Program-made: the position numbers and the translations under genes
Notes under the pieces: generated by a model
The model's database searches: none
Seen by the model: the letters and a program-made list of their open reading frames with translations, nothing else
What the model was told of the DNA's origin: nothing
Part shown: piece by piece, positions 39,866 to 51,932 of the stretch
How the letters are laid out: each line of letters begins with the position of its first letter
Position numbering within the stretch: position 1 is the first letter of the stretch
Source of the DNA: Dipetalonema caudispina
Lineage: Eukaryota > Nematoda > Chromadorea > Rhabditida > Onchocercidae
Length of the DNA stretch: 64,000 nucleotides
Reading direction: 5' to 3'
Assembly (NCBI GenBank): GCA_013365325.1
Contig: JABVXV010000271.1
Coordinates: 15,001-79,000, forward strand

Positions 39866-42800
39866 ATTATTATCGTCTATAAATGTCTATAAATGGATGA
39901 AATAAATTTTTATTTGTAGAAAAATGTAAACAATTTAAAGCGTGCTTTATTAAACAATGGAAAGATTCCTTTAAATTAAAAATTAGATATTGATACGATT
40001 ATTGTAGTAGCAATATTTTTAGCTAATTAATTACATCCCTTTTTATTTTCATTTTTCACTTTCTATTTTTTGCTTAATTTTGGCCAATCTCTTCATCATT
40101 TTAACAATTATTATAGATAGAATATTAAATTTTTTATGTAGAAGATTTTGTATTTAACAACTTGTGATATTATGCAAATTTTTTTCTTTCATTTCTAATT
40201 CCAACTGAATTCTAAGTTTAGATGGTGAAAAGGCCGAAATATATGTGTATGTATGTGTAAACAAAATGTATTTAGCAGAAAAAAAAAAAAAAAAAAAAAA
40301 AAAAAACTTTGGATAATCTATAATAATTAAGAAATTGAAAATTAAAGAATTTTATATTTTTGATACTATTACTATATTTTATGAAATATTATCTAAAAAT
40401 TATCCTTTTTAATGATGATAAATGTTAATAATTGTAGCAAGAATGATTTGATATGGAAATCATAAGCTAAACAATAAGTAAGTGATAAGTACAAAATTGC
40501 ATTTCAAATTATATATCAAATTTATGTAATATTTCATCATTAACTAAATTATCAGTAATATGTATATATACATTCTAAGACAATAAATAGAATGAAAGAA
40601 TAGTTGTAAATAAACGAATGAGTAAAATAAACCGTGGACCACATGGGGTGATAATGGATTTCCTTATGTACATATCTGGTGCCATATTTAGATATCTTAA
40701 GTGATACTATATTGTGTAATAATATTACTTGATATTTGAAAAATGAAATTTATGAAGTTTATTTTCAATTAAATTCAAAATTCAATTTATTTAAATTGTT
40801 AATTGATCAAATACTTTGAACTTCATTAAACAAACAGTACGCGATAGTTGGAAAATAACATTTTAAAAATTTTAAAAAGTTGGTAAATCCCCGTTAAATT
40901 GAAAATTAAATTTATTCACATTATCATTTGATAGGAAGTGATATTTGAATGTAAATTATCAATTTGTGTATATAAACGCGCAATATCCTAAAGTTCACTA
41001 GAATATCTATGAATATGAATTAGAATGCTTTAAAATTATGCTGATCAGAATTACAATAAATTAATATTATTAGCATAATGATTATAAATATTGGTATTAT
41101 TTGTTTCAGAAAATTGATATTTGTGTTAGTTAACAGTAGGTGAAATCTTTTCATTTTTATAGATTAATTTTAGCAACATTTCATTTCGTACAATTAAAGT
41201 TTTGCGGTGAAAATTTTAATTTGTAGGAGATGAGATTCAGGTAATAGGTAAATAGAAGTTTAAGTGTTTAATGAAACAAATAGTTTGTTGTATTTGGTGC
41301 AATCATGAGACTGAATACGTTCGACGTTTGTGTATTCTCACGGAAATGAAATAACCGCAACGTAATTCAATTGTTAGTATCAAGAAATTAGCAGTAATTA
41401 ATATCGAAATTAATTTACATTTAATTTTTGCAAAACCAATATGATTGTGAATCAAATAATAGTAACTTCCGGATATCGATTTATCTAAAATTACTAATTA
41501 ATTTAATTCAAGAATAATTAATGTTTTTGAACTGTAATAGGGATAATTGCAATTTTCAAGCAAGAGAAAAACTTTTATACTTTCAATAACCAATGAATAA
41601 ATCAAATGAACGAACTGGCAAATAAACACCAAGTGAAGAAAAAAAAATTATTATTAATTAGTATTTCAATTCTGATAAGTCTTTTGCAATAATATTTGTT
41701 TCCTCAAGTTTATTGTTATCATCCAATCTTATTCTTTGATTTTTAGATTTATTTATCCATTCAAATCCTTGCAAACTTTCAATATGAGTAAAAAAAATTG
41801 TGAAGTAGTTTTAAAATGAAATATCAAAAAAAGTTTAGTTGAAATTGGGAAGCTTTCTTCTAAATTGAAATAAACTGTTCGAAATTAGGATGATAAAATC
41901 GGGAAAAGGAAAACTTTACTTCCAAAAAAGGAAAAAAAGTCCTCTTAAATATGCAGAAGTGATTTGCTAATTACAAAAGAGAGAGGGAGAGAAGGGAAAA
42001 GGGAAAGAGATGGTGAGTGAAGAGGAAGGAACAAAGAAAAGGCAAGAAAAGCAAAGAAAGTTATATTTGATTAATTTATGCCGCAAACTTTAAGATTTTA
42101 ATATTACTTTTAAGCTAATATTATGTATAAATTTCAAATCTCTTATTTTCATTTATTTCATTTCTTTCCGATTTCCAAAACAAATATATAAATAAATAAA
42201 TAGTTTTAACTTTTTTTTTAACCAAAATTTTTTGATTCACTGAAAATTAAGCAAAGGAAAAAGAGAAATTTGAAAAAATTAGAGAAAAAAAGTCGTTTAA
42301 AATATTCATAAGGAATAAAATTATTAAAAATGAAGTAAAAGAGGAATTTCTATCATTTAATTATGTTAACAAGTAAACTTGTCAATTAACCAATTCAATA
42401 CTTTTATTGTTTAAAAGCTGAAAAAAGATATCATGTTGAAAAATATAGCATGGAAATTATTTGCTTATTACATTCATATCAAAAATATTGCAATAACTTT
42501 CGTTTACATTGAAAATTTCATACAAAAGTAATCGATTATCACATAAATCAAAAATATTACAAAAAACTTTCGATCGCACCCAAAAAAAAGTTTGGATAGG
42601 AATATAGAATGAAATCAATGATCCGCAAATCTTCAACGATTAAATCGTACTTATTACGAACAAAGTAGCGGATAATGATAATAAGAATAATAAGAAGACT
42701 TGCAACAGACAAAACTGGCGCCATTAGTATGCTTGCTATATATAATCATTAATCTAAAAAGCAATTAGTAATCAAAAATGAAATCAAAAAAGCTTATGAA

Positions 42801-44707
42801 ACTATTTGAAATTAAATTAATTTTGTTAAATTATAAAAATTTGCAAACATACATTTCAACTTGTTTATTTAATAAATATTGGCTAAAAGAATAATGAAAA
42901 ATGTTAAAATATTTGGAAATTTTCAAGATTATCTAAATAAATTTTTTTTTTTTTTATCAAAATTGCTCAAAATTTCATAAAATAAGGAAGGTTGCGAAAA
43001 ATAAAATGTGGCGAATTTTGAATATTGGAAAATGATTCGTTTACTATCTTAAAGATAATAAACAATTTTTTTGAAAAAAAAAAAAATTCCAAATTTCAAA
43101 TTTTGTAAGTACTTGGAAAAATTTTTTAAATCTTACTACATTATCATAATTTTTCCTTCACATTATCATCAATAGATTCGTGTAATGGTTGAAAAAGGTA
43201 AAAAATGTCACCTTTCCAAATTGATTTCAAGAAATTTTTTTTTTTTTTTTTTTAAGATTTCATCCTTTTTTTTTTTTTCTGCTATTTTTCGAAATGGTTG
43301 ATAAAAAAAAAAAGAAAAGTGAGGAAACGAAAACGAAGAATACGGTAAAATAATAAGAGAAGAAGAAATTTTATGGGAAGAAAAAGAGTGAAAGGAGATG
43401 AAAAGAAATTTTCCGGGAGTTGGAAGGTAAAAGGGAAGAGATTTAAGGGAATAACATACAGGTGGATGACATGACGGCGCCAATCAAACGATCTTTTTAA
43501 AATGGATTCGAAAATGAGGTTGAAATAAAATAAAAAAAAAAAAAAGAAAAAAAAAACAAGAAGACATGACAAGCGAAGAATTGGAAAAGGCAAAATATGT
43601 GAACAACAGTATATGTTTGGATGATTTTAATGATGGAAATTACGATAATTTTATTATTAAGATTTATCATGAAAAATGATGTTTATGAAAGTAAAATATG
43701 TTTTTGTTGATGAATGGAATTTCCAATAGGTAAAATGAGCAAAATAAATCAATCATGAATAGCATGGTAAATTTTTCATTTTAATTATGTTTTCATTTAA
43801 ATCGATCAATTGTTTACATATTAGTTATCCTTTAATTCATATTTGAATTCCAATCATCATCAAAACACTATTTTACGTCTATTTTATTTTGTTTGATATT
43901 AATATGATTTTAGTTAAAGCATTTAAAATGTTCACTCAAAATTATTTTCGAAATTAATTTGAGATTAAATATTTGAATTCACTGTAGATGAGAAGTTTAG
44001 TTTAGTTTCAGCTTAAATTTAGTTTATTTTAATTTCAGTACTGTTTCTTTTTCAATGTGATACTTTTAGGTTACAATGAAACAATTTTTAAATCATTTCA
44101 TCCATTATTTTGCTTGATTTCAATCCATATTTCTTTTCATTCAGTTTACTTTAATTACTTAAATTTTTTTCTTTATAACTTAATTTGATTTTATTCATTT
44201 TTCAATCGTTTCCATGTAACATACATATTATTTACCCTATCATTGTATAATAAATAGTATTTATAGATTTCAAATTTTTTTTTAGTGAAATTTAACAGTT
44301 GCTTCAAAAAGTATAATTTATGTGTTGAGAAAAAAAAGAGGGAGAATGGAAGAGAGGGAAAAAGATTGGGAAGCTAAACAAAAGGAAACCTTTTAAAAGC
44401 TTTTCATATATGCTATTTCACAAGCAACTCTTGATTGGGAAATATTATACAATCAGTTACAAATAGTTCTATTCTTTTCAATCTTACATTTCATAAATGT
44501 CAAAAATAGAAAAAAGAATAAATCTCTTAAAGGTTAAAAATTTTTAAGAAGAAGATATAAAAAAAAAAAAAAAAAAAAACGAAAAATTAAGGTCGATTCA
44601 TTTCTTATACTTTAATAATTTTTTTTATTACAATTCATTTACATACTAATTTATATTCTATTGATACATAAACTTTAGCTTTTTTATACTTTGTGAATTT
44701 GTTTTCC

Positions 44708-44743
<36 letters not shown>

Positions 44744-45074
44744 AATTTTGCATTTGAATCGTTTTAGTAATTTTGCACTTATAATTTATATTTTAATAAT
44801 TCAAACTTTTCATACTGCACATTTTAATGATTGATTGATGAAAAATTTTGGGGATTTTTGAAGTATTTTGTTTTCAGTTTAGTTTAAATTTTTAAATTTA
44901 AATAATAAATTTTCACATAAATATGTGTATGATGAGCGGATATGTCTGTGGGAAAGATAATAAAGATGTTGGTGACATCGGTTAGTGTTAGCTTAGGTAA
45001 AAGAAATTGTGTGAGCAAAAATGACGAAAATGTTGGTGACATTTTTCGTTTCGTCTCTTTTATTATTATTATTA

Positions 45075-45108
<34 letters not shown>

Positions 45109-45116
45109 CTTGTTGA

Positions 45117-45156
45117 AGGACAGCGACTGATTGGCGCCTTAAAATCCAATGCCACC
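45117..45156 (+). other. GC-rich islet, possible small exon
   Basis: After a very long T-run comes a short GC-rich block whose + frame reads EGQRLIGALKSNAT before a GTAATC donor-like site. The minus strand is open too (VALDFKAPISRC). It contains ATTGGCGCC, shared with 5301 and 43476. Too short to call. Confidence 0.2.
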
Positions 45157-47997
45157 GTAATCACTTCTAATAATCTTTCAATTTAATATCTACATCATAA
45201 AATCTACGGTAAACAAAGGTAAGCCAACAAATGATAGGATATTATGGATTAACTTTTCTATCCTCTGTCATATTTATATCATCATAAGGGATTAGTGATT
45301 AAATTATAACAATTGTATCAAAATTTAAAAAAAATTTTTCCCAAAACAAAATGATTCTTTTGTATTTTTAAATTAGGCAACAATTTTTTTGAATAACAAT
45401 TATTAAAACATTGCTAGTCTTTATTAGTCTAATATATGCTAAAATTTTGTTTTATCTTTTGTTTTTCTCCTCTCATTCATTCTTTGTGTTATGTAGGAAA
45501 ATAACATTTCATCAATTCCTTTCAATGAATAATTTTTGGAAAATTCTGAAAAAATTTTAAAATTTCGTAAAATTTTTGTTAAGCATTAATGAAATATGAA
45601 AAGGAAAAAAAAAAATATAAAATAAATTGAACCAAAATAATAATACTTCAAAGTATGGTTATTTGATTAGCAAATTTGGATATTTACAAATAAGTTTTAA
45701 AAATTAAGAATGAAGAATTGAAATTTATACAAATACATATGCATGTGTGTATTTATATGTTTTTTTTTTTTCTGAATTTTTAAAAATATAAACTTTCAAT
45801 AAATCATTAAATTATTCATCTCTTTTTTTCTTTCATTTAAACATTAAAAATGAAATTTTTTCTTTTTTTTTTTTTTCTGAAAACAGATTTTATTTTATTT
45901 ATTTTTTTTTTTTGCTACTCATTAATGATTTTGAAATAAATTGCCTAAAATGATTGCAATTTTTTTTTTTTTCTAACATAATTAGTAATTTGCTCATTCC
46001 TTCATATCAAAACCATTTACATCTTGGCATTTTGTCGGCAATCGTTGTCATCGGATAATTAAAAATGATGAAGTATGTACATGCCGATCAAAGTTAAAAC
46101 TTTCCGACAATTAATGAAGTCATTTATTTGTTCGTATGCATATATTTGAGCGGCACAAATTTCTCTTACTTATCAATCATTTATCATTTTCTAATCTGCC
46201 TTTTTCTTTTTTTTTTTTTTTTTTTTCTTTCTTTGTATACTCATCTTTTTATTTCCTTATCTGATAAATAATTTCGTTTTTGAATTGTTTAAAAAAAAAA
46301 AAAAAAAAAAGAAAGAAAGAAGAAGAAAATGAATTACTGTAGGAAAATAAATTTTTTTTTTTTTTGTCTTTTTGATTTAATTATGATAAAAAGAAAAGAG
46401 TATACGATAGTATTGTTGTCCTTTTTACAAATTTTTTATCAATTTCAATTCAATTGTTAGCACTTATCACTTATTGTATTTATATTCAGCAACAATAGCA
46501 ACAACAATAACAATAATAATAGCTGCAATAGTAACAATTCATTGAAATTTCCATCACTTAAATGAAGGGAGAATGGGAAAAGGATAATTTGCAAGTACTA
46601 TCACATTAAGGGGAACAACTAAGCGGTAAAAATTGACATGTCAGAAGAAAAGGTATGCAAGAAGCGGCAAATTTTTGTATAAAACGAAAATCATAGAAAT
46701 AAAATTAAGTGAAATGAAATTTTCTTTAAAGATAAAGATTATTTTTAACTATTAATTAAAGTTGAAATTTAGTGTTAAACTATTTCAAATTTAAAAATAA
46801 AAAATAAATAAATAAATGAAGAAGAAAATTGGCTATTTGTAAGAATGACTAAAATTTTTGTAGGAGAATAATTTGAGGGATGATAATGAAATTAAATGAT
46901 ATAACAGAAATAATATGGATGAAATAATGATAACGCTAAATTTACTACTAAAAATAATAATAATAATAATAGTATCGTACAAATATAAAATGAAGTTTTG
47001 TTCAATTTAGTGAAATTATATTGGTTTTTCTTTTTTTTTTTTTTTTTTTAACAGAATAAATTGAATTATAAGTTTGAACATTAACTCATTTACAAGATTT
47101 ATAAATGTACTAAATTTTTGGAACGAAAAAAAAAAAAAATTATACGATAAAAGAAATGCATCAAATTAACAATATCGAATGTTAATTTAAACATTTTTAT
47201 TTATACAAAATTTATAACTTATGCAATTACCTATTAATTTTATTTTCTTTTCCTTCATTTACACAAAGCTAAATTAAACACACATTGCAAAAGTTATATA
47301 TTTCGAAAAATCTTGAAAATCTGAATTATTTACAAGCAACCAAAACATTAGAATAACAGAAATATGTAAGTTAAATTGTTAGTTTTTTTTAAAATCATAC
47401 CGCAAAAAAAAGTTCAAGAAATCCGACAAAGAATAAATTATTAAATTTCAAAATTTCTCGGTTTTGATAAAGTTCAAAAAATTAGATAAAATATTTGCTA
47501 TATAATTTTGTAAACCAACATTCAGTACTCTAATATACTATACATTTGTTGCTGTTCACTTCACTCTAAAATCCATCAATTAATTTGATAATTTTTGATT
47601 GGAAGATTATGAAATTGAAAATTGTATATCGATAGTTTTATAACTAGTTGATCAAATAAATTAATCTTTAATGTGTATCAGATGAAAATGAGTTATTACT
47701 ATTGATGAAATAAAACTTCGAGTAATGATCATTCCAAATAGTAATACTGTAGATGAGAAGGGAAAAATTAAAAGTAAAACTAAAAAAAAAAAATTTTGCG
47801 AAAAAGCAAATAAACTATTTGGCAATTTCGGCATATGATTGAAATTCCATTTTTTAATTATTAGTATTACCTCAATGAATAATTTCGTAATAAATAATTT
47901 AACCAATTAATGATTGAAATGATAATGGAATAGTCTGAAATCTATTCACGTTTTTTTTTTTTTTTTTTTGACATTTCATGAATTCAATGTATGCTTA

Positions 47998-48112
47998 TAC
48001 TATTACTAGTAAGCGTGATACATGAAACATATTGTCGCATGTGATCACGCGTAAATTGCCGTACGTGATCATACCATTACTAACAAGCATGTTACTAACG
48101 TGATAACTTTGT
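47998..48112. repeat. Short GTGATCA/TTACTAAC repeats
   Basis: Related words recur: ATGTGATCACGCGT and GTACGTGATCATACC, then ATTACTAGTAAGC, ATTACTAACAAGC and TTACTAACGTGATAA. It looks like a small decayed direct/inverted repeat cluster. Confidence 0.5.
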
Positions 48113-49088
48113 ATTTAAGCAATTTTTATTTAACCAATATAAAAAATGCATTCGGTAGAAATATTACTGCTTTATTTCACACATTAATTAATCCATATTT
48201 TACATTTTACATCTTATAAATGCTCTTACTTACAAATTGTTCTAATTAATTACTTTGTTTATAACTGTTTGAATTTCGAAGAAAAAAAATGTTCAGCAAA
48301 TTATTAATAATTCATCTGAAATTTGCTATTGTAATTTGCATATTTCATTATATTTATTGAGTATTCAATGTTTTTTTTTCCTCAAAATCCAAACGCAACA
48401 AATATTACAGAAAAAATTAGTAGCTATATTTTCGAAGTCTTGAAATTTCGTAAATTTCCTAGCCATAACTAGTGCATTTTAACAGTTTGCGAGTTTTTGA
48501 AATTTAGTATTTTTCAAATTACTTAAATATTACTTATTGTCTTCTTATTTTTCACTATTGAATTGAGCAGTTTTACAGCACATACTGACTCTTATAGCTT
48601 TATATGTTATCCATTAAAATAATTGTTTTATTGTAAGAGATCGATTAAAATGCTGAAATAATCCAATCTTTAATGTACAAAAAATTTGATAATGTAAATT
48701 AAACGAATCTGAAAAAATCAGTCACTAAGAAAGTGTGAGAAAAAAAGAAACGCAACTTTATGATTAATTAAATGGAAAGAAATTTAATTTGAGAGCGGAA
48801 ATTGGAATAAAAAAAAAAAGTGAAAAATGTTAGAAATAGTATAGGACATGCAATAATGCACAAAATTTCAACTTTATTTTTTAAATTGTATAAAATTTTC
48901 AATCATGAATTTAAAATTAATATTAATGATAAAATAAATTTATTCAAAAAAAAAAAAAAATCACTATGCTATAATCTTAATTAATATCAATCAAGATTAT
49001 CTTTCATACTCAACAGCATTTAGTAGAACAAAAAATTATCCCATTAATCAATATCCTAAATTTCAATTATACTCTAAAATATTGACTT

Positions 49089-49122
<34 letters not shown>

Positions 49123-50414
49123 AAATTACTCTGCCAATCTTTTAGTTTTAGTAGTTTTAGCTAAATAAATGCATATTACTATTATTTTAAACAAGCCTTA
49201 TAAAATTTTAATGAAAATGTAAAATAAAAGAAGCTCCTCAATTAAATTTATCATTTTGTTTCAAATATTTTAATTGAAGTAATCTTCCTTATATCATTTC
49301 ATGGATTATCTTATCAAAAGCAATCCCATTTATAATAATTTGTCTTATCAAAATAATCTTACTCATTAAGATTGTTCTTTCTTTCACCATTAATATAAGA
49401 TAATGTGCCAGAAATAAATTTTTTTATTTAAGTCATATTAATAATTTTCGTTACAGTATGTAATTTTATTGATAAATTAAATATTTAAACTTATCGTTTA
49501 CTGTCAACATATTATAATAATTAATTATTTACACTACAATTGTAAGTTTACTGTTTATCATAACATAGCAAAATTTTGGTAAATATAAAATTTTGCTGCA
49601 AATTGATTGATGCATTAATTAGTAATAACCAAAAGTGAATATTTCGATGTAATAAAATAACAATTCAATTCTCTCATTTAGGAATAAATTCAATAGTATC
49701 ATCTGGTAATATTAAGATGAATGATAAATGCTAAATATATTTGTATTCACGAATGAATTAGCCAAATTTGAAACCCCAAAAACGCTTACTTTTAAATTTC
49801 CAAAAAAAAAAAAAAAAAAAAAAAAATTAGGAAAAAGATTAGTTCAAGAAAATAGACTAAAATTTATTGTATTGCAAGGTTGTTAGTTCATAAAAATTAT
49901 ACTTTCATGCTGTTTTATATTAAAAAAAAAAAAAAATCTTTTTCATTTAAATAATTAAACAAAAAAAGGAAAAATCCTTTAATTCAATAAAATTAATATA
50001 TAAGTAGCAATTAGTTAATAGCTAAAAATTTCAAAATTTTCAAAATCGATTTTTTGCCTATAAATCTTTTCGAATGTAAAATAACTTTTTTGAAAATATA
50101 ATTGAAAATAAAGAAAAAAAAAAAAACGTATCCTTGGTAAGTTGGAAATTTTTTTATTAGTAAAAAAGTGAAAGTTAACGATTGAATTATTGCTAAAAAT
50201 TTGATAATTTTTAATTAATTAATTAAAGGTGAAGTCATTGCTAAGAAATTAGAATTTTCCATTTAATTATTAATCAATTTGTCTTTTATGCTGCAAAATG
50301 CAAAACTTATCGAAATTTCAAAATAGCTATAAAATTATTTCGCATATTACAGCACAAAATTCACTTGGATGATAATAGTTGAAGCTCTTTGCTGATGATA
50401 TTTGTCTGCACGGG

Positions 50415-50451
50415 TATGTGTGTGTGTGTGTGTGTGTATCTGTCTGTGTTC

Positions 50452-50489
<38 letters not shown>
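50415..50489. repeat. Compound (GT)n microsatellite
   Basis: GT arrays separated by a short CTGT spacer and ending in GTAT units. A small CA array (50739-50760) follows. Confidence 0.9.
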
Positions 50490-51799
50490 CGTTGTATTAC
50501 ACTTTTTGATTTTATTGTTTATCCATTATTTATTAAAATTTTCCTTGATTAAAATTTCATTTGATTGATTACGATTTGAAAGTTACCTGGAAAGTAATAT
50601 TCGGATCAGATTAAATGAGTGTAATGATTAGTTGATTAATTGTTCTAGTCTTGCAATTTAGTTATTTTTCACTTATTATTATTTTAATGAACTGTAAACA
50701 TAGACAGACAAATATCCGAAATATAGGTATGTATGCACACACATACACATACACACACACGAAGCATATAACAAGACTAAAGATGATAATTATGGAAGAA
50801 AACTGTAATAAAACTCAGTAGTTTAGTGTTCCGGAAATTATTACATCTAAAAATAAAAACTTCATATAATACTCTAGTATTGGATTAAATTTTAATTTGT
50901 AAGTAGAAATATGAAACATTTCTATTAATTTGAAAATGTAAAGGTTAGCATTTTTCGACTAAATTTTACCAGAAAAGAATGAATTTTGTTTCGTGAATTT
51001 ATGCCTGGAAAGATTGACAAGGTTATGCTAATATTGTAATATATGATGAAACATATTTATTAAATCGACATCAGGTAAAGGTGAAAAGTTAACTTAGATT
51101 TTAAAAAAAAATCGGAAACCCAATCAATGGAATGATTCATAGATGCCATCATCATCATCATCATAGGTTTGATGTTGATCATTCATTAAATCTTTCATTT
51201 AGTTAATCCACTAATTTAGCTTCCAGTTTATGAGATTTTTTTGCTTGACTGATCCGAAACGTATATTTCACGTTTGTGATTGCATTATTTTATTATGAAA
51301 GCCTTTTATGTTATTTAAACTACAAAAACTTATAGGAATGATTTCATCTTTTGGTTTTTGTGATTTTATTCGTTTTGAAAAGAAAAAAAACAACTGCTAA
51401 ATTACTTTTTGTTTTGCATTACATTATTTTACATATAGCTTGAAAGTATTTATCATTGTTTCGGCATGTCTAACATAACTTGAAGTTAATTTTTAGAAGT
51501 AACAATACTCACTTTTTTACACCAAACTTAAAATTATTTTTACGAATAAGGAGAACCTTCATAGAATTGCTTTCCAATTTTGCTCCATTTTATATGTTCA
51601 ACTTAAAATTTATTTAGTATAACTTGATATGTTTTTATTGTTACGTCAGATTTGGTATTACTCCCCAATAGAATGTTGCATTTTAAATTTTACGTTCTAT
51701 TTGAAGTTTCTTTGGTATATGATAGTACGTCTGATTTTGAAATTATATTTTGATCATGTAGAATTTTATTTTCATCGTAAAATTTCAGATTTTGCGTCC

Positions 51800-51932
51800 A
51801 TTTGCAGATAAATTACAGCGGCGTGTAGGTGCGTCGGGTTTGTATATATTCGGCTTGGTTTACTTCGGGTTTTCTTGGAAAGAAGAGTATATGTGTGTGT
51901 ACATGTATCCGCACTGATTGCTACTAGACCGA
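51800..51932 (+). promoter_or_regulatory. Probable 5' leader of the ZNRF gene
   Basis: Acceptor-like sites (TTTGCAG near 51807, TTACAG near 51819) lie about 110-130 bases before the ATG, in a stretch with clearly raised G+C. They could be SL trans-splice acceptors. A TATA-like or initiator element is not recognisable. Confidence 0.35.

Larger units (their letters stand above)
16935..51932. other. ~35-kb low-complexity gene desert
   Basis: No confident gene. The sequence is dominated by A/T runs of 15-40 bases, tri- and tetranucleotide repeats and purine/pyrimidine blocks. Scattered GC-rich islets of 30-80 bases (24.5, 27.96, 28.9, 34.9, 35.6, 38.36, 40.6, 43.5 and 45.1 kb) stand out. Some have splice-like borders and are listed separately as candidates. 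The left edge should hold the RGM promoter and the right edge the ZNRF promoter. Confidence 0.6.

Noticed and set aside
41302..41480. Minus-strand open frame ending CGYFISVRIHKRRTYSVS
   Set aside because: About 60 codons without a start; frames of this length are expected by chance across the window, and no splice or family evidence was found.
42557..42735. Minus-strand frame with MAPVLSVAS and a membrane-like helix (LLIILIIIIRYFVRN)
   Set aside because: The hydrophobic core is the translation of a TTATTATTC-type repeat; the frame length is within chance for this composition and no partner exon fits convincingly.
44942..45130. 62-aa + strand frame with a repeated GTTGGTGACAT word
   Set aside because: The two copies are in different frames (64 bases apart) and the frame runs into poly-T; treated as non-coding.
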